Origin: Lineus longissimus
Lineage: Eukaryota; Nemertea; Pilidiophora; Heteronemertea; Lineidae
Length of the DNA: 64,000 nt
Assembly: GCF_910592395.1 (NCBI RefSeq)
Contig: NC_088309.1
Span: 18,604,599 to 18,668,598 of the forward strand
Direction of reading: 5' to 3'
Shown here: positions 39,201-42,005 of the stretch, piece after piece
Layout: the number at the start of each line of letters is the position of its first letter
Position numbering within the stretch: position 1 is the first letter of the stretch
The notes under the pieces: model-generated
Told to the model about the DNA's origin: nothing
Seen by the model: the letters and a program-made list of their open reading frames with translations, nothing else
Databases searched by the model: none
Translations under genes and position numbers: made by a program

Positions 39201-39781
39201 GGAGATGTCGCTGAAGCTTTTGATGTTGTAGCCTGAGAGTAAGCCAGTCGCCTCGGTATACGAACATGATGCTGAAAAGGATGGTATGGCTTATCAAACA
39301 TCGAACAATTCTGTGGGAATGATAAGATGCGCATGATAAAGAGCATTTTATTTTACCCCCAAAATGTTGTGGCGAATGACAAACTTTTTATCTGGCCCCA
39401 TCCTATTTGTCCATTTCAACTGTAGTTATATCGACGTAACTATATACTTTATTGGCATTTCGATGCTGTTTTTCTTTCAATTTTGCTTTTTTTAGATACC
39501 GTTTCCATAGCACTGGTAGGTACCACACCAAAGAAGGCGCCAATACAGATGTTGTTTACTGCCCTGCATCTCATTCAGCAGTGAGATATTCCACAGGTGT
39601 TTCGATTAATAGTTAGTCTGTAAGTTTATTGCACGTGAATCCTCGATTTTAATTCATTATTTTTCCTGATATTTTATTTCTTCAATGAATAGATAATCAG
39701 GTGCGGGAGGGACTTACCATCTGTCAGGCGAATATAGGCAAATAAGGCCACCACCAGGTGAGCGAGGAAGTACTTCATCAT
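1..39781 (-). CDS. Giant secreted tandem PAN/Apple-domain protein gene (3' end outside window)
   Basis: Gene span. A signal-peptide exon is followed by 25 PAN-like exons and 21 separate microexons, giving about 2,100 residues in the window. Each PAN exon encodes one domain with seven spaced cysteines: C1 near the start, C2 in a G-x-C-x-G-H type motif, C3-xxx-C4 in the helix, C5 about six residues later, C6 in C-W/Y-L-K/Q-N and C7 five to six residues on. Microexons add a linker with an eighth cysteine. Every coding intron is phase 1, so any exon can be skipped in frame. The first intron is 4.3 kb, the one holding the DIRS element is over 7 kb, and the rest are mostly 0.2-1.7 kb. Beyond the repeats listed separately I see nothing else in them. 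PAN/Apple domains are known to bind proteins or glycans. A secreted adhesion or recognition role is inference. No transmembrane segment is seen, but the 3' end is missing. Confidence 0.9.
521..541 (-). CDS. Linker microexon L24
   Basis: 21-nt phase 1-1 exon encoding TCAANE, with a tttttag acceptor and a gtaaaa donor. Confidence 0.7.
664..902 (-). pseudogene. Decayed PAN exon, still open in frame
   Basis: An in-phase acceptor (ttatgccag) leads into about 79 open codons that align with domain 23. GKIC matches GKVC at C1, and spacing to the C2 (8) and C3 (15) positions is exact. The CNLRQNI block matches CYIKNYD at C6, and a tail follows. C2, C3, C4, C5 and C7 are replaced, about four residues before C6 are missing, and there is no donor before a TGA stop. 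It is either a relic, normally skipped because flanking exons are in phase, or an alternative terminal exon. Confidence 0.5.
972..987 (-). pseudogene. Possible decayed linker microexon
   Basis: A good acceptor (tctcttgcag) and a donor (gtatgt) bracket 16 nt with no cysteine codon. The length is not a multiple of three, so inclusion would break the phase 1-1 pattern. It sits where a linker before the decayed PAN exon is expected. Confidence 0.35.
1113..1355 (-). CDS. PAN domain 24 (cassette 6, slot C) with fused 5' linker
   Basis: 81-residue exon opening with CKRGLGP, the B-to-C linker (compare GCKKGT and DCRRGS), directly followed by VCPFTRQFGQCRGHA. Seven PAN cysteines follow, with CKMAC as the slot-C mark. 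No separate microexon lies between domains 23 and 24. Donor gtacgt. Confidence 0.85.
1870..2094 (-). CDS. PAN domain 23 (cassette 6, slot B)
   Basis: 75-residue exon, seven cysteines, with ECPGHNIKTMAKVDL, TCRTQCNNDHDC and CYIKNYDC. Second B subtype, sharing the TQCxNxxDCLGFQ run with domain 19. Confidence 0.92.
2527..2544 (-). CDS. Linker microexon L22
   Basis: 18-nt phase 1-1 exon encoding NCNML, between cag and gtaagt. Confidence 0.72.
3030..3263 (-). CDS. PAN domain 22 (cassette 6, slot A)
   Basis: 78-residue exon, seven cysteines, with GTCSGHAIATYGG, CEIEC and TCYLKNYIC. Acceptor ttgtag, donor gtaagt, phase 1-1. Confidence 0.9.
3698..3721 (-). CDS. Linker microexon L21
   Basis: 24-nt phase 1-1 exon encoding KNCGRPP, a D-to-A linker, between cag and gtaagt. 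Confidence 0.78.
3842..4043. repeat. Hairpin MITE with TA ends
   Basis: About 200 bp with near-perfect terminal inverted repeats (tagggccgtttagacgac at the left, gtcgtctaaacggccct at the right). The interior contains repeated atccggat-like palindromic pieces. TA at both ends suggests a mariner-type target site. Intronic. Confidence 0.8.
4321..4545 (-). CDS. PAN domain 21 (cassette 5, slot D)
   Basis: 75-residue exon, seven cysteines, with RYGLCNGHDIKSFSGITL, CWLKNYVC and LLYKGNRLYKDYVKD. D subtype shared with domain 13. Confidence 0.92.
4858..4878 (-). CDS. Linker microexon L20
   Basis: 21-nt phase 1-1 exon encoding SCKLPV, between cag and gtaagt. Confidence 0.77.
5378..5608 (-). CDS. PAN domain 20 (cassette 5, slot C)
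   Basis: 77-residue exon, seven cysteines, with CEMQC, ECKSLQYR and YKGNRYYNQFRKT. Very like domain 12. The G-H after C2 is replaced (DCNKNM). Confidence 0.92.
5951..5968 (-). CDS. Linker microexon L19
   Basis: 18-nt phase 1-1 exon encoding ECPKAK, between cag and gtaaga, in the B-to-C position. Confidence 0.75.
6471..6594. repeat. Hairpin MITE beside a splice donor
   Basis: 124 bp with termini gggagttttcgcaaa and ttcgcaaaaactccc and inner inverted motifs (cacgtgaacgcc against ggcgttcacgt). It can fold end to end. Its right end is 22 bp from the donor of PAN domain 19. Confidence 0.75.
6616..6846 (-). CDS. PAN domain 19 (cassette 5, slot B)
   Basis: 77-residue exon, seven cysteines, with LCSGHVIQTLTKVDL, TCKTQCSNNRDC and CWIQNYDCTDAQM. 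Second B subtype, with domains 11 and 23. A hairpin MITE ends 22 bp beyond its donor. Confidence 0.92.
7147..7167 (-). CDS. Linker microexon L18
   Basis: 21-nt phase 1-1 exon encoding SCGPRI, with a pyrimidine-rich acceptor and a gtaact donor. Confidence 0.75.
   Translation of the reverse strand: MHADQG
7536..7763 (-). CDS. PAN domain 18 (cassette 5, slot A)
   Basis: 76-residue exon, seven cysteines, with ANCNGHNYRTYSAVSL, FCKTEC and ICYLKNFDC. The loop after C7 is divergent (QFSQRGVVGASNY). Confidence 0.92.
8056..8079 (-). CDS. Linker microexon L17
   Basis: 24-nt phase 1-1 exon encoding RRCSVPP, nearly the same as L5 (RTCSVPP). Both are D-to-A linkers about 22 kb apart. Confidence 0.8.
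8420..8644 (-). CDS. PAN domain 17 (cassette 4, slot D)
   Basis: 75-residue exon, seven cysteines, with RYGNCPGRVIQTLT, CWLQNYAC and LQYKGNRLYKQYTKN. The 3' end and donor of this exon are duplicated in inverted orientation at 10,043-10,116. Confidence 0.92.
9078..9329 (-). CDS. PAN domain 16 (cassette 4, slot C) with fused 3' linker
   Basis: 84-residue exon. The PAN part has seven cysteines, with CMQEC and ECKNF, but a longer C2-C3 spacing (CGAYSYNWRIATLT). It ends VKTGQCTK, where QCTK supplies the linker cysteine. No separate microexon follows before domain 17. Confidence 0.88.
9959..9976 (-). CDS. Linker microexon L15
   Basis: 18-nt phase 1-1 exon encoding DCRRGS, a B-to-C linker of the C-K/R-K/R-G-S/T type, with a long pyrimidine tract before cag and a gtaagt donor. 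Confidence 0.78.
10043..10116 (+). repeat. Inverted partial copy of PAN domain 17 exon and its splice donor
   Basis: On the plus strand this 74-bp stretch repeats, with about four mismatches, the coding strand of the 3' end of the exon at 8,420-8,644 plus about 38 bp of the following intron (complement of 8,383-8,457). Shared blocks include ataggctttataagcagta and caatgataaccgatgacc. The copied donor reads ggttagt instead of ggtaagt. It lies in the intron between domain 15 and microexon L15, in opposite orientation to the gene. Confidence 0.85.
10638..10886 (-). CDS. PAN domain 15 (cassette 4, slot B)
   Basis: 83-residue exon, seven cysteines, with LCSGHVIQTISKI, CNLKVDCVGFSYRWSDQVC and WLQNYAC. 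First B subtype, as in domains 3 and 7. Six extra residues precede C1. Confidence 0.92.
10939..11082. repeat. Short inverted-repeat MITE
   Basis: The termini tacagtgtaacctccat and atggagagttctactgta are inverted repeats with a few mismatches, beginning and ending in TA, as in mariner-like MITEs. Intronic. Confidence 0.6.
11083..12054. other. Intron, nothing recognised
   Basis: Intron sequence between PAN domains 14 and 15. Short ORFs occur on both strands, but none has a splice context, domain motif or repeat that I recognise. Confidence 0.5.
12055..12078 (-). CDS. Linker microexon L14
   Basis: 24-nt phase 1-1 exon encoding SCKIIPL. The sequence is close to L20 (SCKLPV) although the two sit in different slots. 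Confidence 0.75.
12495..12725 (-). CDS. PAN domain 14 (cassette 4, slot A)
   Basis: 77-residue exon, seven cysteines, with CSGHDIRVHYYLSL and HCYLKNYIC. GHDI-K/R-VH is shared with domain 2 only, so these two A domains may be the closest pair. Confidence 0.92.
13061..13206. repeat. Inverted-repeat MITE remnant
   Basis: The ends acctctcttagcggaca and tgtccttcaaagagaggt are imperfect inverted repeats. The interior shares the motif gacctctctaat with the element at 10,939-11,082, so both probably belong to one MITE family. Confidence 0.5.
13230..13250 (-). CDS. Linker microexon L13
   Basis: 21-nt phase 1-1 exon encoding SCGTPP, a D-to-A linker of the C-x-x-P-P type, with a tgcag acceptor and a gtaagt donor. 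Confidence 0.78.
14070..14297 (-). CDS. PAN domain 13 (cassette 3, slot D)
   Basis: 76-residue exon, seven cysteines, with RYGLCNGRDIRSYSDISL, CWLKNYACTDAQLLYKGN and RLYKQYDKK. Same D subtype as domain 21 (GLCNGHDIKSFSG). Confidence 0.92.
14707..14727 (-). CDS. Linker microexon L12b
   Basis: 21-nt phase 1-1 exon encoding KCKIDR, with a cag acceptor and a gtaaat donor. Probably the working linker between domains 12 and 13. Confidence 0.68.
14950..15167 (-). pseudogene. Decayed PAN exon (between slots C and D of cassette 3)
   Basis: The minus-strand reading MCNFILNVYI continues through SGVITPTERAS to LLPKSFIYLQC. It aligns with a PAN exon from C1 to C6 with near-normal spacing (KSFIY against KSFQY of domain 12). 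C2 to C5 are replaced, the acceptor is lost (acaaag where cag is expected) and the frame breaks after C6. It lies exactly where the exon alternation predicts a missing PAN exon between two microexons. Confidence 0.45.
15253..15279 (-). CDS. Possible linker microexon L12a
   Basis: A 27-nt phase 1-1 exon can be read between a tag acceptor and a gtataa donor (HQKIMTCL). It has one cysteine, but the donor is weak and the sequence is unlike other C-to-D linkers. It would be followed by the decayed PAN exon at about 14,950-15,167, so it may be part of a dying unit. Confidence 0.4.
15365..15589 (-). CDS. PAN domain 12 (cassette 3, slot C)
   Basis: 75-residue exon, seven cysteines, with CKMEC, NCKSFQYR and YKGNRYYNQYRKT. 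Very like domain 20 (CEMQC, ECKSLQYR, YKGNRYYNQFRKT), the C domain of cassette 5. The G-H after C2 is replaced (DCVQGT). Confidence 0.92.
15590..16349. other. Intron sequence left of the DIRS element
   Basis: AT-rich intron between PAN domain 12 and the DIRS left end. I see no exon, RNA gene or repeat in it. Confidence 0.6.
16350..16530 (+). repeat. DIRS left inverted terminal repeat
   Basis: About 180 bp, inverted copy at 22,430-22,612 with scattered mismatches. The shared block runs from the ctacccaggtcagac motif to the gccgccatcac motif. The outermost bases of the left and right arms differ, as in DIRS elements where each end matches a different half of the internal complementary region. 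Confidence 0.88.
16816..18596 (+). pseudogene. DIRS gag-like region
   Basis: Proline-rich, very GC-rich ORFs in changing frames (16,816-17,244, 17,375-17,905, 17,730-18,596). The last, 288 codons, is the best gag candidate: after a Pro-rich start it has an alanine/leucine-rich helical part (around residues 200-260) ending in an aromatic and basic stretch, as in other DIRS first ORFs. The earlier ORFs may be leader sequence or decayed coding. Confidence 0.55.
18944..20900 (+). pseudogene. DIRS reverse transcriptase and RNase H region (frameshifted)
   Basis: RT motifs read in one frame: a VPKKSGKWRLVIDLSSLN fingers motif, SLDLQDAYLHVPV with the first catalytic Asp, and YLDDWL for the catalytic Asp pair. 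RNase H then reads in a second frame (LFTDAS at about 19,970, a TAG stop, then INILEMQAVILA), returns to the first frame for HIPGKRNILADALSR, and shifts again for the DLFATRLNK block (20,394). At least three or four frame changes and one stop are therefore visible. Confidence 0.85.
20690..21754 (+). pseudogene. DIRS tyrosine recombinase
   Basis: An N-terminal helical (SAM-like) part ends at an in-frame TAA (21,146). The catalytic part continues in the same frame after the stop. Visible active-site residues are the first Arg in AQRSEL, the HEIR box (His-x-x-Arg) and the Tyr in SQYYMRD. A premature stop in an otherwise well kept recombinase suggests fairly recent inactivation. A sequencing or assembly error cannot be excluded. 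Confidence 0.85.
22262..22368 (+). repeat. DIRS internal complementary region
   Basis: Two halves meet near 22,311. The left half is the complement of the outer left terminus (motifs gtctgacctgggtag and gacataaaat). The right half is the complement of the outer right terminus (motifs ggaaatgtcattttattag and ctacccaggtcagac). DIRS elements are thought to use this region as the template that restores their ends during circular replication. Confidence 0.85.
22430..22612 (-). repeat. DIRS right inverted terminal repeat
   Basis: Inverted partner of 16,350-16,530. It extends further out than the left arm by a segment (ggtatgaactaataaaatga and following) that matches only the right half of the internal complementary region. 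Confidence 0.88.
22819..22836 (-). CDS. Linker microexon L11
   Basis: 18-nt phase 1-1 exon encoding ECSAAT, with a run of pyrimidines before cag and a gtgagt donor. It lies about 200 bp outside the right end of the DIRS element, so the linker survived that insertion. Confidence 0.65.
23499..23744 (-). CDS. PAN domain 11 (cassette 3, slot B) with fused 5' linker
   Basis: 82-residue exon. It opens with SCTPSLG, the linker that is a separate microexon elsewhere, and runs straight into RVCKYSLRHADCAGHQIQ. All seven PAN cysteines follow. The slot-B subtype is shared with domains 19 and 23 (CSNNRDC, NYDC). No separate microexon lies between this exon and domain 10. Confidence 0.88.
24089..24316 (-). 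CDS. PAN domain 10 (cassette 3, slot A)
   Basis: 76-residue exon, seven cysteines, with TYGNCNGHDIKSYAGVSL, FCKTAC and NCYLKNYICTDAQL. It is a good consensus example of the family. Confidence 0.93.
24912..24935 (-). CDS. Linker microexon L9
   Basis: 24-nt phase 1-1 exon encoding LDCSASP, in the D-to-A position, with a cag acceptor and a gtaagag donor. Confidence 0.75.
25429..25653 (-). CDS. PAN domain 9 (cassette 2, slot D)
   Basis: 75-residue exon, seven cysteines, with KYGNCPGHVIKTLT, CLGFQYRSKICWLQNYVC and LYKQYTK. Its nearest relative by eye is domain 17 (CPGRVIQTLT, CWLQNYAC). Confidence 0.92.
25993..26075 (-). repeat. 5'-truncated SINE tail copy
   Basis: The (AAT)n run followed by ttatatggcgcaactttcc matches the tail of the SINE at 50,579-50,824 (ttacatagcgcgtttttcc). 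No tRNA-like head is present. Confidence 0.5.
26978..26992 (-). CDS. Linker microexon L8
   Basis: 15-nt phase 1-1 exon encoding DCGQ, with a strong pyrimidine-rich acceptor and a gtaagg donor. Confidence 0.7.
27345..27575 (-). CDS. PAN domain 8 (cassette 2, slot C)
   Basis: 77-residue exon, seven cysteines, with CEMEC and SCKNF as slot-C marks. C6 is in GCRLKDYNC. The loop after C7 is longer and basic (KEYWKGRTGNRYYK). Donor gttagt. Confidence 0.9.
27795..27848. repeat. Short dispersed repeat, copy 1
   Basis: About 54 bp: a taactttatcttgcc block, then ctgcctat and tctccctttaa. Related copies are at 44,470-44,524 and 53,397-53,449. Confidence 0.5.
27944..27961 (-). CDS. Linker microexon L7
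   Basis: 18-nt phase 1-1 exon encoding GCKKGT. It matches the fused linker ACQKGS of domain 3 and DCRRGS at 9,959, all in the B-to-C position. Confidence 0.78.
28260..28496 (-). CDS. PAN domain 7 (cassette 2, slot B)
   Basis: 79-residue exon, seven cysteines, with CAGHVIQTISKV and CNNKVDC as in domains 3 and 15. It has the extra residues before C6 (RHSDQICWLQN) found in the first B subtype. Confidence 0.92.
28953..28973 (-). CDS. Linker microexon L6
   Basis: 21-nt phase 1-1 exon encoding GCFPRT, with a cag acceptor and a gtgagt donor. Confidence 0.75.
29132..29172. repeat. Poly-C and (CCA)n simple repeat
   Basis: A long C run followed by CCACCACCACCA, in the intron between microexon L6 and PAN domain 6. 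Confidence 0.8.
29445..29672 (-). CDS. PAN domain 6 (cassette 2, slot A)
   Basis: 76-residue exon, seven cysteines, with YGNCNGHDIKSY and CYLKNYIC. Closest by eye to domains 10 and 18, which share the SYA/TYS and FCxK/T helix residues. Confidence 0.92.
29949..29972 (-). CDS. Linker microexon L5
   Basis: 24-nt phase 1-1 exon encoding RTCSVPP. Linkers in the D-to-A position mostly share a C-x-x-P-P form (compare RRCSVPP at 8,056 and KNCGRPP at 3,698). Confidence 0.8.
30529..30756 (-). CDS. PAN domain 5 (cassette 1, slot D)
   Basis: 76-residue exon, seven cysteines, ending LLYKGNKYYKYYTKN, which is the slot-D signature (L/Q-YKGN-K/R-x-YK-x-Y). CETEC and CWLQS are the core PAN cysteines. Confidence 0.9.
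31062..31076 (-). CDS. Linker microexon L4
   Basis: 15-nt phase 1-1 exon encoding SCNS, between a cag acceptor and a gtaagt donor. With L8 it is the shortest coding exon in the gene. Both lie in the C-to-D position. Confidence 0.7.
31749..31973 (-). CDS. PAN domain 4 (cassette 1, slot C)
   Basis: 75-residue exon, seven cysteines. The slot-C hallmark is CEMEC followed by ACKS. The donor is gtgtgt, less canonical than in neighbouring exons. Confidence 0.88.
32260..32511 (-). CDS. PAN domain 3 (cassette 1, slot B) with fused 3' linker
   Basis: 84-residue exon. The PAN part has seven cysteines and the slot-B motif CSGHVIQTLTKI. After YNHYTKG it continues with ACQKGS, equivalent to the separate B-to-C microexons (GCKKGT, DCRRGS). 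No separate microexon lies between this exon and domain 4, so the linker is fused here. The donor is gttagt. Confidence 0.88.
32638..32764. repeat. 127-bp hairpin MITE
   Basis: Termini gcccggttgttgaaaacaa and ttgttttgaacaaccgggc are inverted repeats with one mismatch. The interior has inverted cgttaact-type pieces. Intronic, upstream of PAN domain 3. Confidence 0.78.
32899..33516. repeat. 618-bp palindromic element with CCACCGCGGTGG core array
   Basis: The whole element is one long inverted repeat: arms from tacggtggcccatagagg inward pair with arms ending cctctatgggccaccgta. The middle is an array of the 12-bp palindrome ccaccgcggtgg (with variants) alternating with aattaatat-type spacers. 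Flanks share CATGTT, a likely target-site duplication. No coding sequence, so a non-autonomous DNA transposon is likely. Confidence 0.82.
33758..33778 (-). CDS. Linker microexon L2
   Basis: 21-nt phase 1-1 exon between a cag acceptor and a gtaacg donor, encoding NCPAYP with one cysteine. It lies about 240 bp from the palindromic element at 32,899-33,516. Confidence 0.75.
34304..34537 (-). CDS. PAN domain 2 (cassette 1, slot A)
   Basis: 78-residue PAN exon with all seven cysteines. Slot-A hallmarks are GNCNGHDIK and CYLKNYIC. GHDIKVH is shared with domain 14, the A domain of cassette 4. Confidence 0.9.
34714..34737 (-). CDS. Linker microexon L1
   Basis: 24-nt exon, acceptor tag and donor gtaagt, phase 1-1, encoding AGCTGSA. 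It carries the single linker cysteine typical of this gene. Confidence 0.75.
35674..35839. repeat. 166-bp hairpin MITE
   Basis: Inverted ends aattgaaccctcggcttcgg and cgcctcgggttcaatt, with a long inner stem (ccaagacactc and gagtgtcttgg, then tggagctaaaat and attttagctcca) and an inner loop that also pairs (gtccaaaccc and gggtttggac). Confidence 0.8.
36395..38877. mobile_element. Foldback element interrupted by a nested repeat
   Basis: Outer arms (36,395-36,612 and about 38,655-38,877) are inverted copies built from repeated blocks such as tcaaatagacgtttggtgg and gcgctcg. Inner arm parts (38,217-38,295 and 38,580-38,655) also pair. The left arm is broken at 36,612/38,217 by a 1.6-kb repeat. 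The uninterrupted element would be about 880 bp. No transposase ORF seen. Confidence 0.75.
36613..38216. repeat. Nested repeat with AGCTCACC ends and ~300-bp internal units
   Basis: Starts tagctcacctcttagcagag, then a (GTC)n-rich stretch (36,661-36,700), then units of about 300-480 bp that each contain a gccaccagggggcc-like motif and tcaaggtcacagaggtcaaa. It ends near catgaggtgagcac. A related copy is at 58,800-59,440. Families like this are common in marine invertebrates. I saw no intact ORF. Confidence 0.7.
39050..39271 (-). CDS. PAN domain 1 (D-like slot before cassette 1)
   Basis: A 74-residue PAN-like exon with clear acceptor and donor, phase 1 at both ends. C1, C3, C4, C5 and C6 are present. 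C2 is replaced (GLLSG where others have G-x-C-x-G) and C7 is missing (CYLKKKAES). The stretch FSDISL plus CLSFQYRTRLC resembles the D-slot domains, especially domain 13. Confidence 0.85.
39718..39781 (-). CDS. Exon 1: start codon and signal peptide
   Basis: On the minus strand two ATG codons in a row begin a 21-residue reading (MMKYFLAHLVVALFAYIRLT then D) with a typical hydrophobic signal-peptide core. It ends at a consensus donor (gtaagt) in phase 1, which matches every downstream exon. A good acceptor (ttcttccccag) lies a few bases upstream of the ATG, so a non-coding 5' exon further upstream (above 39,790) is likely. No promoter could be recognised. Confidence 0.85.
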
Positions 39782-40037
39782 CCCAGTCCACCCTGGGGAA
39801 GAACCTGGGAATAACATCAACTGTGTATTATTTTGCATAACAATATCAGCTGCCTAGCCCCTTCGACTAATGCCAGTTCGCCTAATTGCCAATATGTTTA
39901 ATTCAAAATTCTACTTATTGCCATGTGCCAATTCGCCGAATACCATTTCACTTAGTTTATGCTTGATCCACATTCTTTCTCGTTTCTGTTGGACACCATT
40001 CTAAGATTTTGATTTGCAAATTTTTTGAACATTTGTA
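39782..40037. other. Region upstream of the first PAN coding exon
   Basis: Holds a likely splice acceptor for a 5' non-coding exon just above 39,781. No TATA box or other promoter element is recognised with confidence. Confidence 0.4.
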
Positions 40038-40640
40038 ATGAAAACTGACGCACAGATTTTTTATCACTGTGCCGGATATTGTGCTTCAGGAATTCTTTTC
40101 GATGACCTGACGATCACATTAAGTGTAGGACTGACTATGCTCTGGATTTGTGCAAAGAACGATCCGAACTTAGCATCAAATTATGCCTTTCTGGCAAAGT
40201 TGTGTACACTGCGTGTCGAACCAACCGAAAAATCCTGCGAACAATGTGACAGCGTCTACACGGACCCTCAAGTTAACTTTTTTTGTCAATGCACTGCCTT
40301 TAGCAGTAACAGGGACCGGTTTTGGGAAAGCATTGAGCAAAAATGCGACGTTAATGTTAGTAGCGAACTGTGGAATATGATGGACAGTGATTTGGTCGAA
40401 ACGTTGCTGGGGAGGCAAACAGATAGCCTCGATTTTGACGAAATGTCACAAGTTCTGGGTGTTACTGCCGCCACCTGGCGGCCGTGAGGAAATGTTTAAG
40501 GCGAAATAGTTCAGAGACACCTTTACTTTAATTTCTTGATTTGTCTCGTGCAATTTTGATTTGTTGCTTGCTGTAAATAACTATACATTACTGTTGTTCT
40601 GTAATCTTCTAGGAGGAAATAAAGAAATATATATATATAT
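40038..40640 (+). mobile_element. 3' fragment of a non-LTR retrotransposon (LINE)
   Basis: A 149-codon ORF (40,038-40,487) ends with a Cys-rich segment of the kind found at the C-terminus of LINE reverse transcriptase proteins: C-x-x-C in SCEQCDSVY, then FFCQCTAF and NRDRFW. It is followed by a 3' region with an AATAAA-like signal at about 40,618 and an (AT)n tail. The 5' part of the element is missing. Confidence 0.6.
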
Positions 40641-41775
40641 TGATTAATCATTATGAGAATGTTTCATGTATTATAAAATATCATTACACCATTGTTTTTA
40701 TACAAATTTTCATGTTCACTTCTTTTACCTGGGCGGCAAAGAAAAAGTTCGCCCATCAGTAGAATCGGGGGGATGTGATCATGGAAAACAAGCCTGCCGA
40801 GCTATAGGCCTAATCCACAATACACATTTTTTGATCGTAGGGGGATATATATATACATGGGGTATTTTTACCTGGGGGGATTTTACCCTATATTCGCCCT
40901 GGCTAGGGTCAGACCATGGGCATGCTAGTTCGTGGCCAGGACGGCCCTGCGCACTGCTAGTGATTGGCCGACAATACCCACTTAGCCTAATTAAAAGCCC
41001 CACAACGAAATACTGAACTTTTTTCCTTTTGTCTGCCGAGTGCAACCATAGGGGCAAGGCCAAACTAAAAAGGTCAAAAGGTCAAAAGGTCACAAACCCT
41101 TGACATTGTCATATACACCCATGCCATGGACCTCCAGCAAAACTGATATACCCCTGCTAACACCCCTTCTCATTGAGGGGTGTTAGCATGGGTTCATGTG
41201 CCTAATTCGGCCGCCTGCAAACAACACCTACTCCTAAACCTGTTCATGCAGGAGACTGCCTGGATTTATAATGACCCCTGCAGACACCCCTGCAAACACC
41301 TCTGCAAATACCCCCGACTTATATTTGGGGTAGGTGCGTTGACATTAAGGGATTGTTTTAGACGAAATGGCAAATTGTATTAGGTGCAATTTACATTATC
41401 GTGGAAACCCAAGAAATAGAATTCAATTTTCCAAAGATAAAAACTAACTTTCTTAGTGGACGACGAGAGTTTCAGACTTACAATGCAAGGCTTTGCCGCA
41501 GTCACTTCGAATTTTTTAGCCACGGCAACACCTTGTCTATGAAGAAATACATGTTTTCCCCGTAGCTTAACCGTGTCTATAGACTGATAGTCGATGTCAA
41601 TATTGCTTAAATGCTATGATTTGGGATTCTTACTAGCTCCAACATTAGAAACGGCCATGTTTTATTTCAACATCAAATCTGTCCCGATCGAATACTTGCC
41701 AGTTCTGACGAGCAACATATCATTGTAGTTTGCGCTAACAAACATTTTGTCTTCCTTACGTTATGTGGTGTATAT
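40641..41775. other. No gene recognised
   Basis: Non-coding sequence with a small hairpin at about 41,158-41,190 (aacaccccttct and aggggtgtt). Short ORFs lack family motifs. Confidence 0.5.
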
Positions 41776-42005
41776 GCGGTGGCTGGGAAAGGACATCACA
41801 TGATTTTTTTTTCAAAATGACATTTTTTTTTTCAGGAATATCTCGATCGATGGACTTGTTATCTCGAGCTCGAGATAAATAACTCGGGTGATCGAGAGAG
41901 AAATTTATCTCGAGCGCTCGAGATAAGTCCATCGGTCGAGATATTTTCTGAAAGAAAATTTTCATGTTGAAAAAAAAATCATGAGATGTCCTTTCCCAGC
42001 CACCG
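41776..42005. repeat. Palindromic MITE with nested TCTCGAG core
   Basis: Outer arms ggtggctgggaaaggacatc and gatgtcctttcccagccacc are perfect inverted repeats. Next come oligo-T and oligo-A stretches, then an inner palindrome (atctcgatcgatggactt and aagtccatcggtcgagat) around copies of ctcgag. Flanks share gtgtatatgc. Confidence 0.8.
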
